Shown in pieces: positions 1 through 9,386 of a DNA stretch of 64,000 nt. Origin of the DNA: Falciphora oryzae (lineage: Eukaryota; Ascomycota; Sordariomycetes; Magnaporthales; Magnaporthaceae); NCBI GenBank assembly GCA_000733355.1, contig JNVV01000003.1:935654-999653 (forward strand). The letters run 5' to 3'. How positions within the stretch are numbered: the stretch's first letter is position 1; every line of letters begins with the position of its first letter. Below the pieces are notes generated by a model. The model was given only the letters and a program-made list of their open reading frames with translations. It was not told the DNA's origin and made no database searches. The translations under genes were made by a program, and so were the position numbers.

Positions 1-200
1 TTCGGGAAGTGTTTGGCTTACTTGGGAGCGAAGGGGCTCCGGTAGGAGTCGGGCTAGAGGCAGGGAGGTCAATGGTCAGCACAAACTGAGGCTCGTGACA
101 GTCGCGCGAGGAGCTTCGGGGCCCAATTCCAAGACATCATAACGGGAAGGCAGAGAGCGAGCGAAGTCAGTAGGCGCAATGGTACATACTTGACCGAGCA
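1..200 (-). CDS. Possible 5' part of a gene running off the left edge
   Basis: On the minus strand an ATG near 200 is followed after four codons by a canonical GTATGT donor. After an acceptor-like CAG close to position 88 the sequence reads as a plausible peptide beginning FVLTIDLPAS and ending in a second GTAAG-type donor near position 20. This could be the first two exons of a gene that continues beyond the window, transcribed divergently from MED4. The pieces are too short to assign a family, and the straight reading through the proposed intron is also open until a stop at 76-78, so the model is weak. Confidence 0.2.
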
Positions 201-678
201 TTTTGATATCTAGGAGATGCACAGCTTGATTGCAACTCAATGGGTGTCTGGGGAATTGCAAAGCGGCTTTCCAGCTTCGAGGTTTGTCGCGCAACCTTGC
301 GGGTGAAGCCGGCATACAGAATTCTTTGTGCCTGAGGCCGAAGGGAGAGCTCCGTGGATGGGGTTGCACACTATGTGGGTATCTTTGAGCTCACGTGATG
401 GCGGGATCTCCCCGTTGGTGTGACCAGGGTCTCTCCGCAGATGCAGAGCTTCTCCATGCAATTCCGCTTCACCACCTTTTTGCAAGGTGCACGTTTCGTC
501 CAACCAAGTGATCTCGTCGCGCCTCCACTACCAATCCAACGCGATGGGATCCTTCGCGCCTCTCAGCTAGGAACTTGCCTCCAGGCAGGCGCATCAAAAG
601 ACGGCTCGAACCCTCCCTTCACCCACCGCCGAGACCGTCTCCAGCCAAAAAGGAAGATCCACGATCCGACCGACCGCC

Positions 679-1895
679 ATGGACGCCGTCATTGATGCGC
701 GCTTCGAGCGCGTCGAAAAGGCGCTGGGCGCCCTGATTGACTCCATATCCAAGTACAATCCCTCTATCACGCGCGTGAGCGATCTCGTGCTCGCCGACAA
801 GGAGCTTCAGGATGGACTACGAAACGGTGCGCAAACGCTTGCGCTGCCTGGCGTTTCCCTGCGCAAGGGAAGCCGAGGAACGACCCGAGGCTGACACGTC
901 GTTATCATGCAGTTCAAAGGCACCAAAACAATGTCCTCCGCATTCACAAGATGAAGGCAACCACCGCCAGCCTTGACGCCCAGATCCGCTCTACCCTGGA
1001 GGTGCTCGCGTCGACGCGCAAGGACATGACGGCGACACCCTCGACCGTGTTTCCCGACCGCTTGCCGAACCCAATCTCGTTTGAGGAGCTACTCGGCTTC
1101 GCCCGTCGAATCAGCAAGACAACCCTACCGCCCCCCGGCGTCACTAATGGTGTTGACCTCGATGGGACCGCTGGCGACGTGACACCTGGAGGAGGACCAG
1201 CAATCTTGACGACAGGCCAAGATGGTGGCGCATCGACCCCAGCAGGCCCCGTGCCCCAGACGCCTACGGGCGCCGTCTCTGTTGCGGCGACGCCCACGCC
1301 CATGTCCGCGGTTGTCAATGGCGGTGTTGGGACCCCGGCACCCGGCACACCGAGCAACGTCAGGCATGATTCCGCCATTCCTGATGCCCAACCACAGCAA
1401 GTGCCGCAGGGAGGTGCTGGTGTCAACAGCAACGAAGTCGGTGGCGGAAACGACAAGAACGTGCTACCAGAGCTCTTCAGCCAGTGGATGAACCCACACA
1501 CTGGCGCCATATTCCTCCCCTGGCCCCACGAGGACCAGATCCGGATGGGCGGCTTGGCTGCGAACCAGTCCCTGGCTGATCGCGGCATCGACGCCAAGGG
1601 TCACGACCCGGCAGAGGAGGAGAGGCTAGCGGCCGAGTCTGCGGCCGAGGCAAAGAGGCTAGAGGAGGAGCGGGTCGAGGCGGAGAGGAAAGCCATGGCC
1701 GAGCGCGAGGCGCGCGCCAGGCAAGAGATGGAGAGGCGCAGGGCCCAGCAGCGCGAGATGGAGCAACGCGACGCCCTGCTCAGGGGGTCCGCCGGAAGCG
1801 GCGCCCAGTCGCCCACCGCAACGAGCCCCGCCGTCAAGAAGCAGTTCCAGTTCACTGCGTTCGACGACGACGACGATTCCGACAACTCGGACTAG
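679..1895 (+). CDS. MED4: Mediator complex subunit 4 (MED4)
   Basis: Two exons, 679-826 and 913-1895, give about 376 residues. The 86-base intron has a GTGCGC donor and a CAG acceptor; splicing joins RN to VQRHQNNVLR and restores the conserved helix that the unspliced frame breaks. The N-terminal half (coiled-coil region, then the block with PDRLPNPISFEELLGFAR) is the typical fungal MED4 pattern. The second half is Pro/Thr/Gly-rich linker, then a Glu/Arg-rich helix around residues 265-330, and an acidic tail DDDDDSDNSD. MED4 sits in the Mediator middle module and links activators to RNA polymerase II in the nucleus. The start at 679 lies in a CCGCCATGG context. The assignment rests on recognising the family, not on a search. 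Confidence 0.9.
827..912 (+). other. Intron of MED4
   Basis: GTGCGC donor after ...CGAAACG and an ATGCAG acceptor. Removing these 86 bases joins phase 1 to phase 2 and restores the reading frame. Without it the first exon frame closes at 894. Confidence 0.85.
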
Positions 1896-2516
1896 GCTCA
1901 AGATTCACGCTCGCTGGAAAGCGGCCCGAAAAGATTATATACGACGCGAAACAACGGCATCATTAAACTGCTCCCCAGAGAGGCACAATGGCATGGGTGC
2001 ATTTTAGGAGGACAATAGATGTCAAGCCCCTATCTCATAATATTCCACTATTATTTTCTTTATTGCATTTGCGCCTTTTAGCGAGGCTCCGAGTCTCTGA
2101 AAGGGCTCGTGGATATGCTGTTGAGCACTGGTAAATGCACTTCTGTCTATGGCCGGTGCTTTTCATTCCTCTTGAGGATTTTTCTACCATGAACACTAGA
2201 TGCAACGACATGCACGGCAGGGAAGATGAAACTAAGATATCAAAAAACAGGCCATGCCCATTCAATGTGGAAATCGGGAAACCCTCCTGCTCAGCGCCGA
2301 ATTTGATAGGCCGTCAAGGCCGAAGACCTCTTGTCCCCCATTTTTTGCCGTTTCTCCTTGACCCACATAAAACAGAAGGGGAATTTCGCTCATCTGCTGC
2401 CAAAAGGAGTAGTATTTCATACAGTTTCTCAAAAATCGTACAACGATACAGTTTTTTGTGATCGTTTGTTCAAAAGCCGCCGCAGCAAGTCCGGCGCGAG
2501 GTAATATTCTCTTCAT
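1896..2516. other. Intergenic, convergent 3' ends
   Basis: This 620-base stretch lies between the tail-to-tail MED4 and TMN9 genes. It is AT-richer than the genes and presumably holds both 3' UTRs. I see no coding exon in it; the short open frames here have no family-like content. Confidence 0.6.
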
Positions 2517-4559
2517 CTAATCGATCTTGATCGAGGCGTAGATCTTCCGGGTGAACCACCAGCTGGCGAAGAAGCCAATAGAGCCTACAGGAAAGTCGGT
2601 TAGAATGTTTTGCGGGACACGAGACGAAGATGCGCTGAGGGCGCGGGGAAGACTAGTCAACGCACCCGAAAGAATAAAGAAGAGGAAGGCGATCAGCATG
2701 CTGTAGCCGAGGTAGACGACGCTGCCAGCAAGCCCAGCGAGGGACAGCGAGCCGATCCAGTAAATCATGGCATGGCCAAAGATGTAGAAGGCACTGGTTC
2801 CAGCGGCGAAGAAGGAGCGCCACTGCCAGTGGTAGTCCTCGGAGCAAAGCAGGAAGTAGACCATAAGGATGGTGACCGAGGCCGTGGTCACAGCCATGAG
2901 ACCAAAGCAAAGGAAGAGGAAGCCGAACATGTAGTAGATGCGGCTAAACCAGATGGAGCTCATGATGAAGTAGAGCTCGACAAAGATGACCACAAAGGGT
3001 AGCAGACCGACAAGGAGCATGCTGGGGATCGGGCGCAGGTACCCAGCGGCCGGCGGGATCTGGCGAGGGATCTGATTGGTGCGCACGGGCGGCTCCAGGG
3101 CCGAGTGGCGGAAGCCGAGAAAAGAGCCTCCGACCGAGAGAGGGACCGAGACGACGAACCAAATGGTGACGATGACGAGCATTGTGCCGAAGGGCACCGC
3201 GCCCGACGACTGCTTGGCCCAGAGGAACAGGTTGAGAAGGAAGAAGGTGGCGAAAACGATGCTGGGGACAAGCACGGGCGTCAGGGCAATGTTGAGCTTC
3301 CACTTTTCGCCCCCAAACGACTTGTACACGCGCGCCGAGACGTAACCGCTGGCGGCGCTCAGAACAGTGCATGACAGGACGAGGATGGTCGCGAGCGAGC
3401 CGCGGCTAGACGGCGACAGGAACCCGAGCATGGCGAAGACTATGGTGACGCCAGTCATCATGAAGAGCTGCACGCCCGTGCCGAGGAAGACGGACAGCAG
3501 CAGCGGGTGCGAGGGCGTGCGGAAGACGTCGCCGTGCACCAGCTTCCAGCCAGAGTCCTCCTGCACGCCATCCTCGACGGAGCCACCGTCGGCGCCCGAG
3601 AGGTCGTCGAGGTTAATGGAGTCGAGACGGTTGTAGCGCGCGATGTCCTTGCGCAACGCACGCACGAGGATGCCCATGACGGTCGAGACGAGGACCACAA
3701 CGATGACGGACGAGTTGATGAGCGAGAACCAGTGGATCTTGGGGTCGAACACGCGCAAGTACTTGTCCCAGCGCGTTGCCCAGACGGTGGGGGACTCGAC
3801 CCACTTGACGGTATACGAGAACTTGACGTTGGTGTCGCCGTCCTCGCTGAGTATCATCGGGTCGTGGTTCAGCGAGCAGTCGGGCACGCTGCCACCGTAG
3901 TTCAGCGACTGCGGCGCAACGCGGACGCCAACCACGCGCAGCTGGTCCTGCTTGCCGCTGACCTTGTGGTAGTCGATCACAATGTTGTAATGGTTGTTGA
4001 GCTGCGCGGCGCCCGTCCCGTCGGTCTGCCCGAGCGCAAAGCCCTGGTTGTTGTATGTGACGCCAGGCTCGGCCATCTCAGGGGGAACCGTCATGCCGTC
4101 GGGCAGCATCTGGCCGGCAGGCAGACCATCCACAAGCCAGTTGATGCTGTAGCCCTGCTCGATCTTGCGGTTCACAAACTTGGCCGAGCCCAGCTCGTAC
4201 GTTTTTGCGCAAAGCGAGTTGCACTTGACGTCTTTTGCCATCTTGAGCTCGAAAACCGACGTCTTTATCCTATCGCCAAACAGAATGCTGCCTAGGCTCT
4301 CGCCGACGCTCTCGGGGTTCTCGGGCCCGCACATGTTGAATAGGGGGTGGTAGTAGTCGTACGACACGACCGAGTGCAACATCGAGTCTTGCGGCGACGC
4401 TATCGGCTTGATCGTGTTGACGTAGAGGGGCACTTTGTCGCCGGGCTTGTAGGAGGTTGGCGCAACGCCGGGGAGGTAGAAGGCCGATGCGAGCTGCGGC
4501 AGCGTCAAGGCCGCGGCCGCGAGCAGCGCCGACGACGGCGCGCCATCGCGTAGTTGCAT
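2517..4559 (-). CDS. Transmembrane 9 superfamily protein (EMP70/nonaspanin)
   Basis: Exons 4559-2666 and 2584-2517 give about 653 residues, close to the usual 640-670 of the family. A signal peptide (residues 1-26, ending LASAF) precedes a lumenal domain of about 260 residues beginning FYLPGVAPTSYKPGD, a family hallmark. Nine membrane segments follow from about residue 280. The C-terminus ends KIYASIKID, the Golgi-retention/COPI-type tail of nonaspanins. Family members act in the Golgi and endosomes in membrane protein sorting, adhesion and metal homeostasis. The 81-base intron splits the last two membrane segments; splicing gives the expected LSG/SIGFF junction. The unspliced frame stays open, which would add 27 residues (see findings). 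Which paralogue (EMP70, TMN2 or TMN3 type) is not settled. Confidence 0.92.
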   Translation of the reverse strand: MQLRDGAPSSALLAAAALTLPQLASAFYLPGVAPTSYKPGDKVPLYVNTIKPIASPQDSMLHSVVSYDYYHPLFNMCGPENPESVGESLGSILFGDRIKTSVFELKMAKDVKCNSLCAKTYELGSAKFVNRKIEQGYSINWLVDGLPAGQMLPDGMTVPPEMAEPGVTYNNQGFALGQTDGTGAAQLNNHYNIVIDYHKVSGKQDQLRVVGVRVAPQSLNYGGSVPDCSLNHDPMILSEDGDTNVKFSYTVKWVESPTVWATRWDKYLRVFDPKIHWFSLINSSVIVVVLVSTVMGILVRALRKDIARYNRLDSINLDDLSGADGGSVEDGVQEDSGWKLVHGDVFRTPSHPLLLSVFLGTGVQLFMMTGVTIVFAMLGFLSPSSRGSLATILVLSCTVLSAASGYVSARVYKSFGGEKWKLNIALTPVLVPSIVFATFFLLNLFLWAKQSSGAVPFGTMLVIVTIWFVVSVPLSVGGSFLGFRHSALEPPVRTNQIPRQIPPAAGYLRPIPSMLLVGLLPFVVIFVELYFIMSSIWFSRIYYMFGFLFLCFGLMAVTTASVTILMVYFLLCSEDYHWQWRSFFAAGTSAFYIFGHAMIYWIGSLSLAGLAGSVVYLGYSMLIAFLFFILSGALTSLPRALSASSSRVPQNILTDFPVGSIGFFASWWFTRKIYASIKID
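2585..2665 (-). other. Frame-preserving intron of the TMN9 gene
   Basis: GTGCGT donor, TTCTAAC branch-like site and CTGTAG acceptor on the minus strand. Its length is 81 bases and it has no in-frame stop, so simple open-frame gene calling retains it. The 27 residues it would encode are Ser/Pro-rich and sit in the middle of a membrane-segment junction where the family has none. Confidence 0.85.
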
Positions 4560-5295
4560 TGCGACGACGGCAGGTTACCGCGCTGAGAAGGTCGAGTAGT
4601 AGCTTTAGGCCTAGTGGTCAGCATTTCATGGGTTGCGGGAGAGAAGGCTGGACAAAGAGAAGCAGCAAGCTCGGAAGCTCCCGGGGCGGGCGGGCAAGCA
4701 TGCTCGAGCTCAGGGGCCCTGCGGCCTGCTCGCCATCCGCGTGGCTAGGCGAAAGCTTCCGAGGAAAGGTGGTTATCGTCACATACTGAGCCCAAGGAAA
4801 CAGATGGACCGTCTTATTCGCTTCGCGCGCTCTTGATTTTCATCAAAAGCCTCGATCAGGGTTGTTGGTGTGGTTTTGCCCAGTATCAAACTAGCCTGGT
4901 CGCAGGAACACGTCAAAGGTCCAGGTTGGCTTTCGCTGAGCTGGATTGGATGCTCAAGCTGCTGGTCGTATCCCAGGGACGTAATCAATCTTAGTCAACA
5001 CCCTCCAGCCAATCGTCTTCTGTCCCGCCTCTGGCAAACATCGGCAGCCGGAGCGGCTGGCTTGGCTGGCGACCCACTCCACTGGGCTGAGGTCAGGATC
5101 CACCGGCAAAACGGCCGACTCGATAAGGCCGATAACAGAAAAATTTCCCAGAGGCGCTGCAGGTTCCCGTCGCTGGAGCCCTCCCGCGTCTCCGTCCCGC
5201 GCCAGCGTCGATTCCTGCGCGGGAAAGTTGCTGAAATCTCTTCGCGAAAGCCGAGACGAAGCCTGCGCGGATCATAAAGAACAGAAATAGTAACC
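4560..5295. promoter_or_regulatory. Divergent promoter region between TMN9 and LCP5-like genes
   Basis: 736 bases between two divergent start codons, presumed to carry both promoters and 5' UTRs. No clear TATA box was seen for either gene, as is common for housekeeping genes. No coding exon is evident. Confidence 0.5.
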
Positions 5296-6498
5296 ATGGC
5301 ACAAACAGTGGCCTCGAGCCTCCCGGCTCTGCTCAATTCCCTAACCCAATCTTTATCGTCTTCCTTCGAGGCCACCCCAAAGCTCTCGACGCTTGGAACG
5401 GCCAACAACGGCATCTCGCTCCTCGACGTCAAGAACGAATTGCTCCTCTCATACCTCCAGAACCTCGTCTTCCTGATCCTGTTGAAAACAAGGACCGCGA
5501 AGAGAGGCGCATCCCGGACCGGACAGAAGCCCGCTGCCGAGCTCAACGATGCCGTGGTCAAAAAGCTGGTCGAACTGAGGCTGTATCTCGAGAAGGGTGT
5601 CCGCCCGCTGGAGGACAAGCTGAGATACCAGATCGAGAAGGTTCTGCGCGCCGTGGATGATGCCGAGCGGCAGGAAAAAGCAGAGGCAGCTGCCAGCGCG
5701 GCGGCCACCAAGGACGTCAAGCGGTCGGGAGCTTCCGATTCCGGCTCTGCGTCCGGATCTGACGACGACAGCTCCGACGATGAGGATGACAACTCGGGCG
5801 GAGCTCCGGGTCCCAAGATAGCCGACCTCCAGTACCGCCCCAACCCCGCCGCCTTCGTGCGGCCCCCCGGCGCCGACGACGACGACTCCGGCCCGGCGGT
5901 CCGCGGCAAGACGAGCAGCAAGGACGGCATCTACCGGCCGCCCAAGATCGCGCCCACGTCCATGCCGACAACGGAGCGGCGCGACCGGGCGGCGGACCGG
6001 CGCGGCAAGCAGCTGCGGTCGGCGACCATGGACGAGTTTGTCAACGACGAGCTCTCGGCCGCGCCCGTGGCGCAGCCCAGCATCGGCACCAACATTGCGG
6101 GCCGCGGCCGCCACGTCAAGACGGCCGCCGAGCGCCGCGACGAGGCCGAGCGCCAGGCCTACGAGGAGACGCACTTTGTGCGCCTGCAGGAGGGCAAGAA
6201 GGAGCGCGCCCGCAAGGAGAAGCTGGCCGTCGGCGGCGGCCGCATGAACTTTGGCGGCGAGGAGTGGAGGGGCCTGGGCGAGGGCGTCGACCGCATCAAC
6301 AGGCTCGTCAAGAGTAAGGACGGCGGCGGCAGCGGCGGCCGCACCAAGGCCCTGCTTGACAAGAGCCGCAAGAGGGCGCTCGAGACGACCGACGGGCCCA
6401 GGGGCAGTGGCGTCGCTTCGGTCGATATTGGAGAGAGATATCAAAAACGCCTCAAGGTTCAGGGGCTCGGCCGCACGAGCCGGGGAAAGAAGCGCTAG
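5296..6498 (+). CDS. LCP5: Neuroguidin/LCP5-type U3 snoRNP-associated protein (Sas10/Utp3/C1D family)
   Basis: Single exon of 400 residues. The N-terminal 130 residues form the Sas10/Utp3/C1D helical domain, with the family pattern ISLLDVKNELLLSYLQNLVF followed by LVELRLYLEKGVRPLEDKLRYQIEKVL. An acidic Ser/Asp stretch (about residues 150-175) follows, then a basic C-terminal half with YRPPKIAPTSMP, the ETHFVRL block and a terminal GLGRTSRGKKR nuclear/nucleolar-type tail. LCP5 and neuroguidin associate with U3 snoRNP and are needed for early 18S rRNA processing in the nucleolus. The start is in a strong context (AACCATGGC). LCP5 is favoured over SAS10 by the short length and the DVKNELLLSYLQNL motif. 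Confidence 0.88.
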   Translation: MAQTVASSLPALLNSLTQSLSSSFEATPKLSTLGTANNGISLLDVKNELLLSYLQNLVFLILLKTRTAKRGASRTGQKPAAELNDAVVKKLVELRLYLEKGVRPLEDKLRYQIEKVLRAVDDAERQEKAEAAASAAATKDVKRSGASDSGSASGSDDDSSDDEDDNSGGAPGPKIADLQYRPNPAAFVRPPGADDDDSGPAVRGKTSSKDGIYRPPKIAPTSMPTTERRDRAADRRGKQLRSATMDEFVNDELSAAPVAQPSIGTNIAGRGRHVKTAAERRDEAERQAYEETHFVRLQEGKKERARKEKLAVGGGRMNFGGEEWRGLGEGVDRINRLVKSKDGGGSGGRTKALLDKSRKRALETTDGPRGSGVASVDIGERYQKRLKVQGLGRTSRGKKR

Positions 6499-6992
6499 GT
6501 TCTGTCATCTGGATGGCCACAAATACCAGTACGGCTTAATTGGATAGCCCGGGGTAATCAGACCATGGCATCGACCTTGTAGATGTGGGCCTTGCAGGCA
6601 AACCATCCATTAAAACTAAAACATGATTTCAGCGTCCCTAACTCTGCGTGGGTGACAAATGACCTTTCTAGCCCCTTGTTACATCTCAAAACTCTTCCAG
6701 TAATCCATCCCTTCACAATCAAATAGATGAAAGGCAAAGATTAGTTCTCGTCATTCCTTTGATTCGCCATGTCATGGTCCCATGCGCCCTTTTGCCTTGA
6801 CAGAACACCACAGCCAGTGCATACAGTCCGATCCACGGTCTGACATACGAGCTTGATAGCGACGATGGTGGAGTTGCCTTGTTCCATCGCCGATCGGGGT
6901 CGGGGCCGCCGTAGGCACTGCGCCCGTGGTTGTCGGAGCCGTGCTGGCGGTCATGCTGCTGCTTGGGCTCGCGCACCGCCCCCTTCGCCAGC
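6499..6992. other. Intergenic between LCP5-like gene and monooxygenase
   Basis: Holds the 3' ends of two convergent genes. On the minus strand at about 6800-6985 a short open stretch has some coding-like composition and could be decayed or alternatively spliced monooxygenase C-terminus, but I cannot establish that. Confidence 0.4.
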
Positions 6993-7211
6993 TCAGATAA
7001 CGGGCGAGTTGGGAGGGACTCTTGGGGGCACATCGAGCGTGCCGCGGAGGGCGTGCCAAGCCCTGGACCCAACCCGCGTGACCAGCTCGCGGGCCTCCTC
7101 GGGCCCAATGTGCTCGACCTGGCCGCGGGACTCGGGCGGCGGCACCATGGGCGGGGGCGGGAGGCTCTCGTCCGCCAGCTGCTCCCGCAGCCGGTCGAGA
7201 CCGATGCTCCT
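6993..7211 (-). other. In-frame coding-like continuation beyond the monooxygenase stop
   Basis: Directly after the TAG at 7212-7214 the same frame stays open for 72 codons to a TGA at 6993-6995. The codons keep a strong G/C third-position bias and the peptide is plausible (RSIGLDRLREQLADES, then a Pro-rich stretch, then an acidic helix and VTRVGSRAWHALRG). This suggests the ancestral protein continued here. Confidence 0.5.
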
Positions 7212-9386
7212 CTAGAGCACCATCTCGGCCTCCGTGGCCGGGCCTGATGGGGCGGCGGTGGCGGCAGTGGCGGCGGCGGCAGGGGCGGCTGTGGCGGGCG
7301 GGCGCGAGAAGGCCCTGCTGGGGCGAGCCCCGACGCACTCCCTGCCTGCCAGGAGGAAGCAGATCCAGCCCCAGCGGGCCGGGCGGAGCAGAATGGCCAC
7401 GAAGGCCCAGGTGACGACGTCCAAGTACCCCAGGTACTCGCCGGCTGCCGGGAAAATCTTGGCCAGAACCCGGTTCTTGGCCTGGCATGCGCGGACCTGG
7501 GCCAGGCCTGGCCGGGTGCTGGGGTCCGTCAGGAACATCAGCAGCATACGGGTGGTGAACCCGATGGTCCACCACCCGGCCTCGCCGGTGTTGCCGGGCA
7601 TGCTGGATTTTGGGTAGAAAAGGTGTTAGCCAGTAATCTAGTATGGAAGAATTGCAAGAAAGCTACTCGAGTAGGAAAAGTGTGGTTGCCGAAGCGGACA
7701 ATGATTAATCTTGTTAGGGCCCCTCCTCCCCTGGATGTTTGGGCATTCTTACCAGTTGATGACGCAGATGGACCTCTCCGTCGGAGCGAACGAATATGCG
7801 AACCACTCATTCGACCGCAGCGGCTGGCACTCCTGGGGGATGAAGTCCATGCTGGGTGCCGCGTAACCCGTGGCCAGGACAACAATGTCGGCAGGGAGGG
7901 GAGTGGTGACGGTACCATGGCCTTGGGCCTCCCGCTTGGCTAGGACGCCGTACGGCATGAATCTTCCGCCGATACACTTGATCCAGTGGTTTTGGTTGGC
8001 CATCAGGCTGCCATCAGAGTCGGCATGGGTGACGACCGTCTCTTTGTGCCAGAAGCGCTGAGCACCGGGCTGACCAAGGGCCTGATCAATGTCGTGGTAG
8101 TAGAAGATCTCCAGAAGCGACTGGGTGATGGCGACTCCGAATCGAGTTGTGAGGGTGCCGTAGGTGCTCTTGGCCCAGGCGTCAATCTTCTCAAGAAGTT
8201 GAATGATGAGGTTTCGCGGGATAACCACGGGGTCCTCGTCGGCAACAATGTGCACGCCTCTTGCGTCCTCATCTAGAGCAAGGTCATGAGCGTCTACGGC
8301 TTCGGCACCGTGTCCAATGATCACGACTCTTTTGTCATTGAGCTCATATCTGCAGAGATTGAGTCATGTTAGCCAGTCGTTTCTTGTGAGGACACAGGGT
8401 GAGGGCAGTGTTGACGCCATTGGTGGAGAGTGGATGTACGTACCCCTGGATTTCACTGAAGTGACGGACATCGCCGACGTATGTGGCCTGTGACGGCATT
8501 CCAGTACCGTTTGGAGTACCACAGACGCCAGTGGCGACGATTACGGCATCGAAGGCACCGTTTCCATCGTCATTGATGTACCAGCGCTGTCCGAGAGGTC
8601 CATTTGCCTGGCTGTTGGTCTGAGGAACTGGAACGATGCTGTCCACCCTTGTTTCAAACCTGGTGCGCCCATTGAGATGATAGCGAGACCATAGCTGTGT
8701 GATCTGGTTGAGGATCTGCTGACGGCTTGGGAGCTCTCCGTTGTTCCATCCCTGAGACTTTGGGAAGAAGCGGAACATGATGGTGTGGCTTCTGAGCTGC
8801 GAGTCACTGCGAACTTTCTACATATGGGAAGATACGTCAGCAGAGATTCCAAGGTTCAATGGACTGGTTGCGGTCTAATCTCAAAGCGATAGGAAAACAG
8901 TAGACAAAGAGATCGATAGAGAGATGATGGTATCGAGCTAGCGACCTAGCTGCGGCCAGAGGCTCCCAGTGAACAGTCGTTGCCAATGGTCTGGAAGTGT
9001 AGGCAACGGGCAAAGAAAGAACCTGGGAAGATGGGATAGGAGCAAGGAGGTAGATGATATATAACAGCTTCGATGACACTTACAGTCCAAATGCCGCCCA
9101 TGTTGACCCTTGGGTTCTGCTCGAAGATGACGACGTTGAAGCCGTAACCGAGGAGGTAGGCAGCTGCGGTGACTCCAGTGATGCCGGCGCCAATGACGGC
9201 AATCCGTGGTCCTCCGACTACATCCCGGTAGTCCTTGGGGGCGGGAGAGAGATAGTTGTTTACCACCTTTCGACCAAGCTTGTAGACTGTGGAGAGAGAT
9301 CGGAACACAAAGGGATGCGAGACCGGCTGAGTCTGGCCGAGATCAGTAGGCACCGGTGGCGCTGACGATCCTGTTGCGTGCGGCAT
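7212..9386 (-). CDS. FAD/NADPH-dependent monooxygenase (FMO / Baeyer-Villiger-like)
   Basis: Four exons (9386-9084, 8817-8444, 8349-7753, 7602-7212) give about 554 residues. A Rossmann motif GAGITG at residues 66-71 and GGIWT at about 97-101 bind FAD. A VIVATG motif follows in exon 2, a second dinucleotide site (VVIIGHGAEAVD) opens exon 3, and ATGY marks the C-terminal part of the fold. Exon 4 adds a hydrophobic segment (VVTWAFVAILL), possibly membrane-associating. Such enzymes insert one oxygen atom into carbonyl or heteroatom substrates; the substrate cannot be read from sequence. Splice phases all agree; intron 1 is long (266 bases) and might hide a micro-exon. The TAG ending this model is followed by 72 more coding-like codons, so the gene may be truncated. 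It shares a region with a hydrolase, a C6 regulator and a broken amidotransferase. Confidence 0.8.

Noticed and set aside
3507..4295. 262-codon frame opposite the TMN9 gene
   Set aside because: Antisense shadow of GC-rich coding sequence; composition (Val/Ala/Arg/His) is typical of a reverse-strand artefact.
5449..6444. 331-codon frame antisense to the LCP5-like gene
   Set aside because: Ala/Leu/Val-rich shadow of the sense gene, which is clearly coding.
7192..7230. A nine-base GT...AG (GTGCTCTAG) at the monooxygenase stop as a micro-intron
   Set aside because: Far too short to be spliced; no longer donor in the right phase was found.
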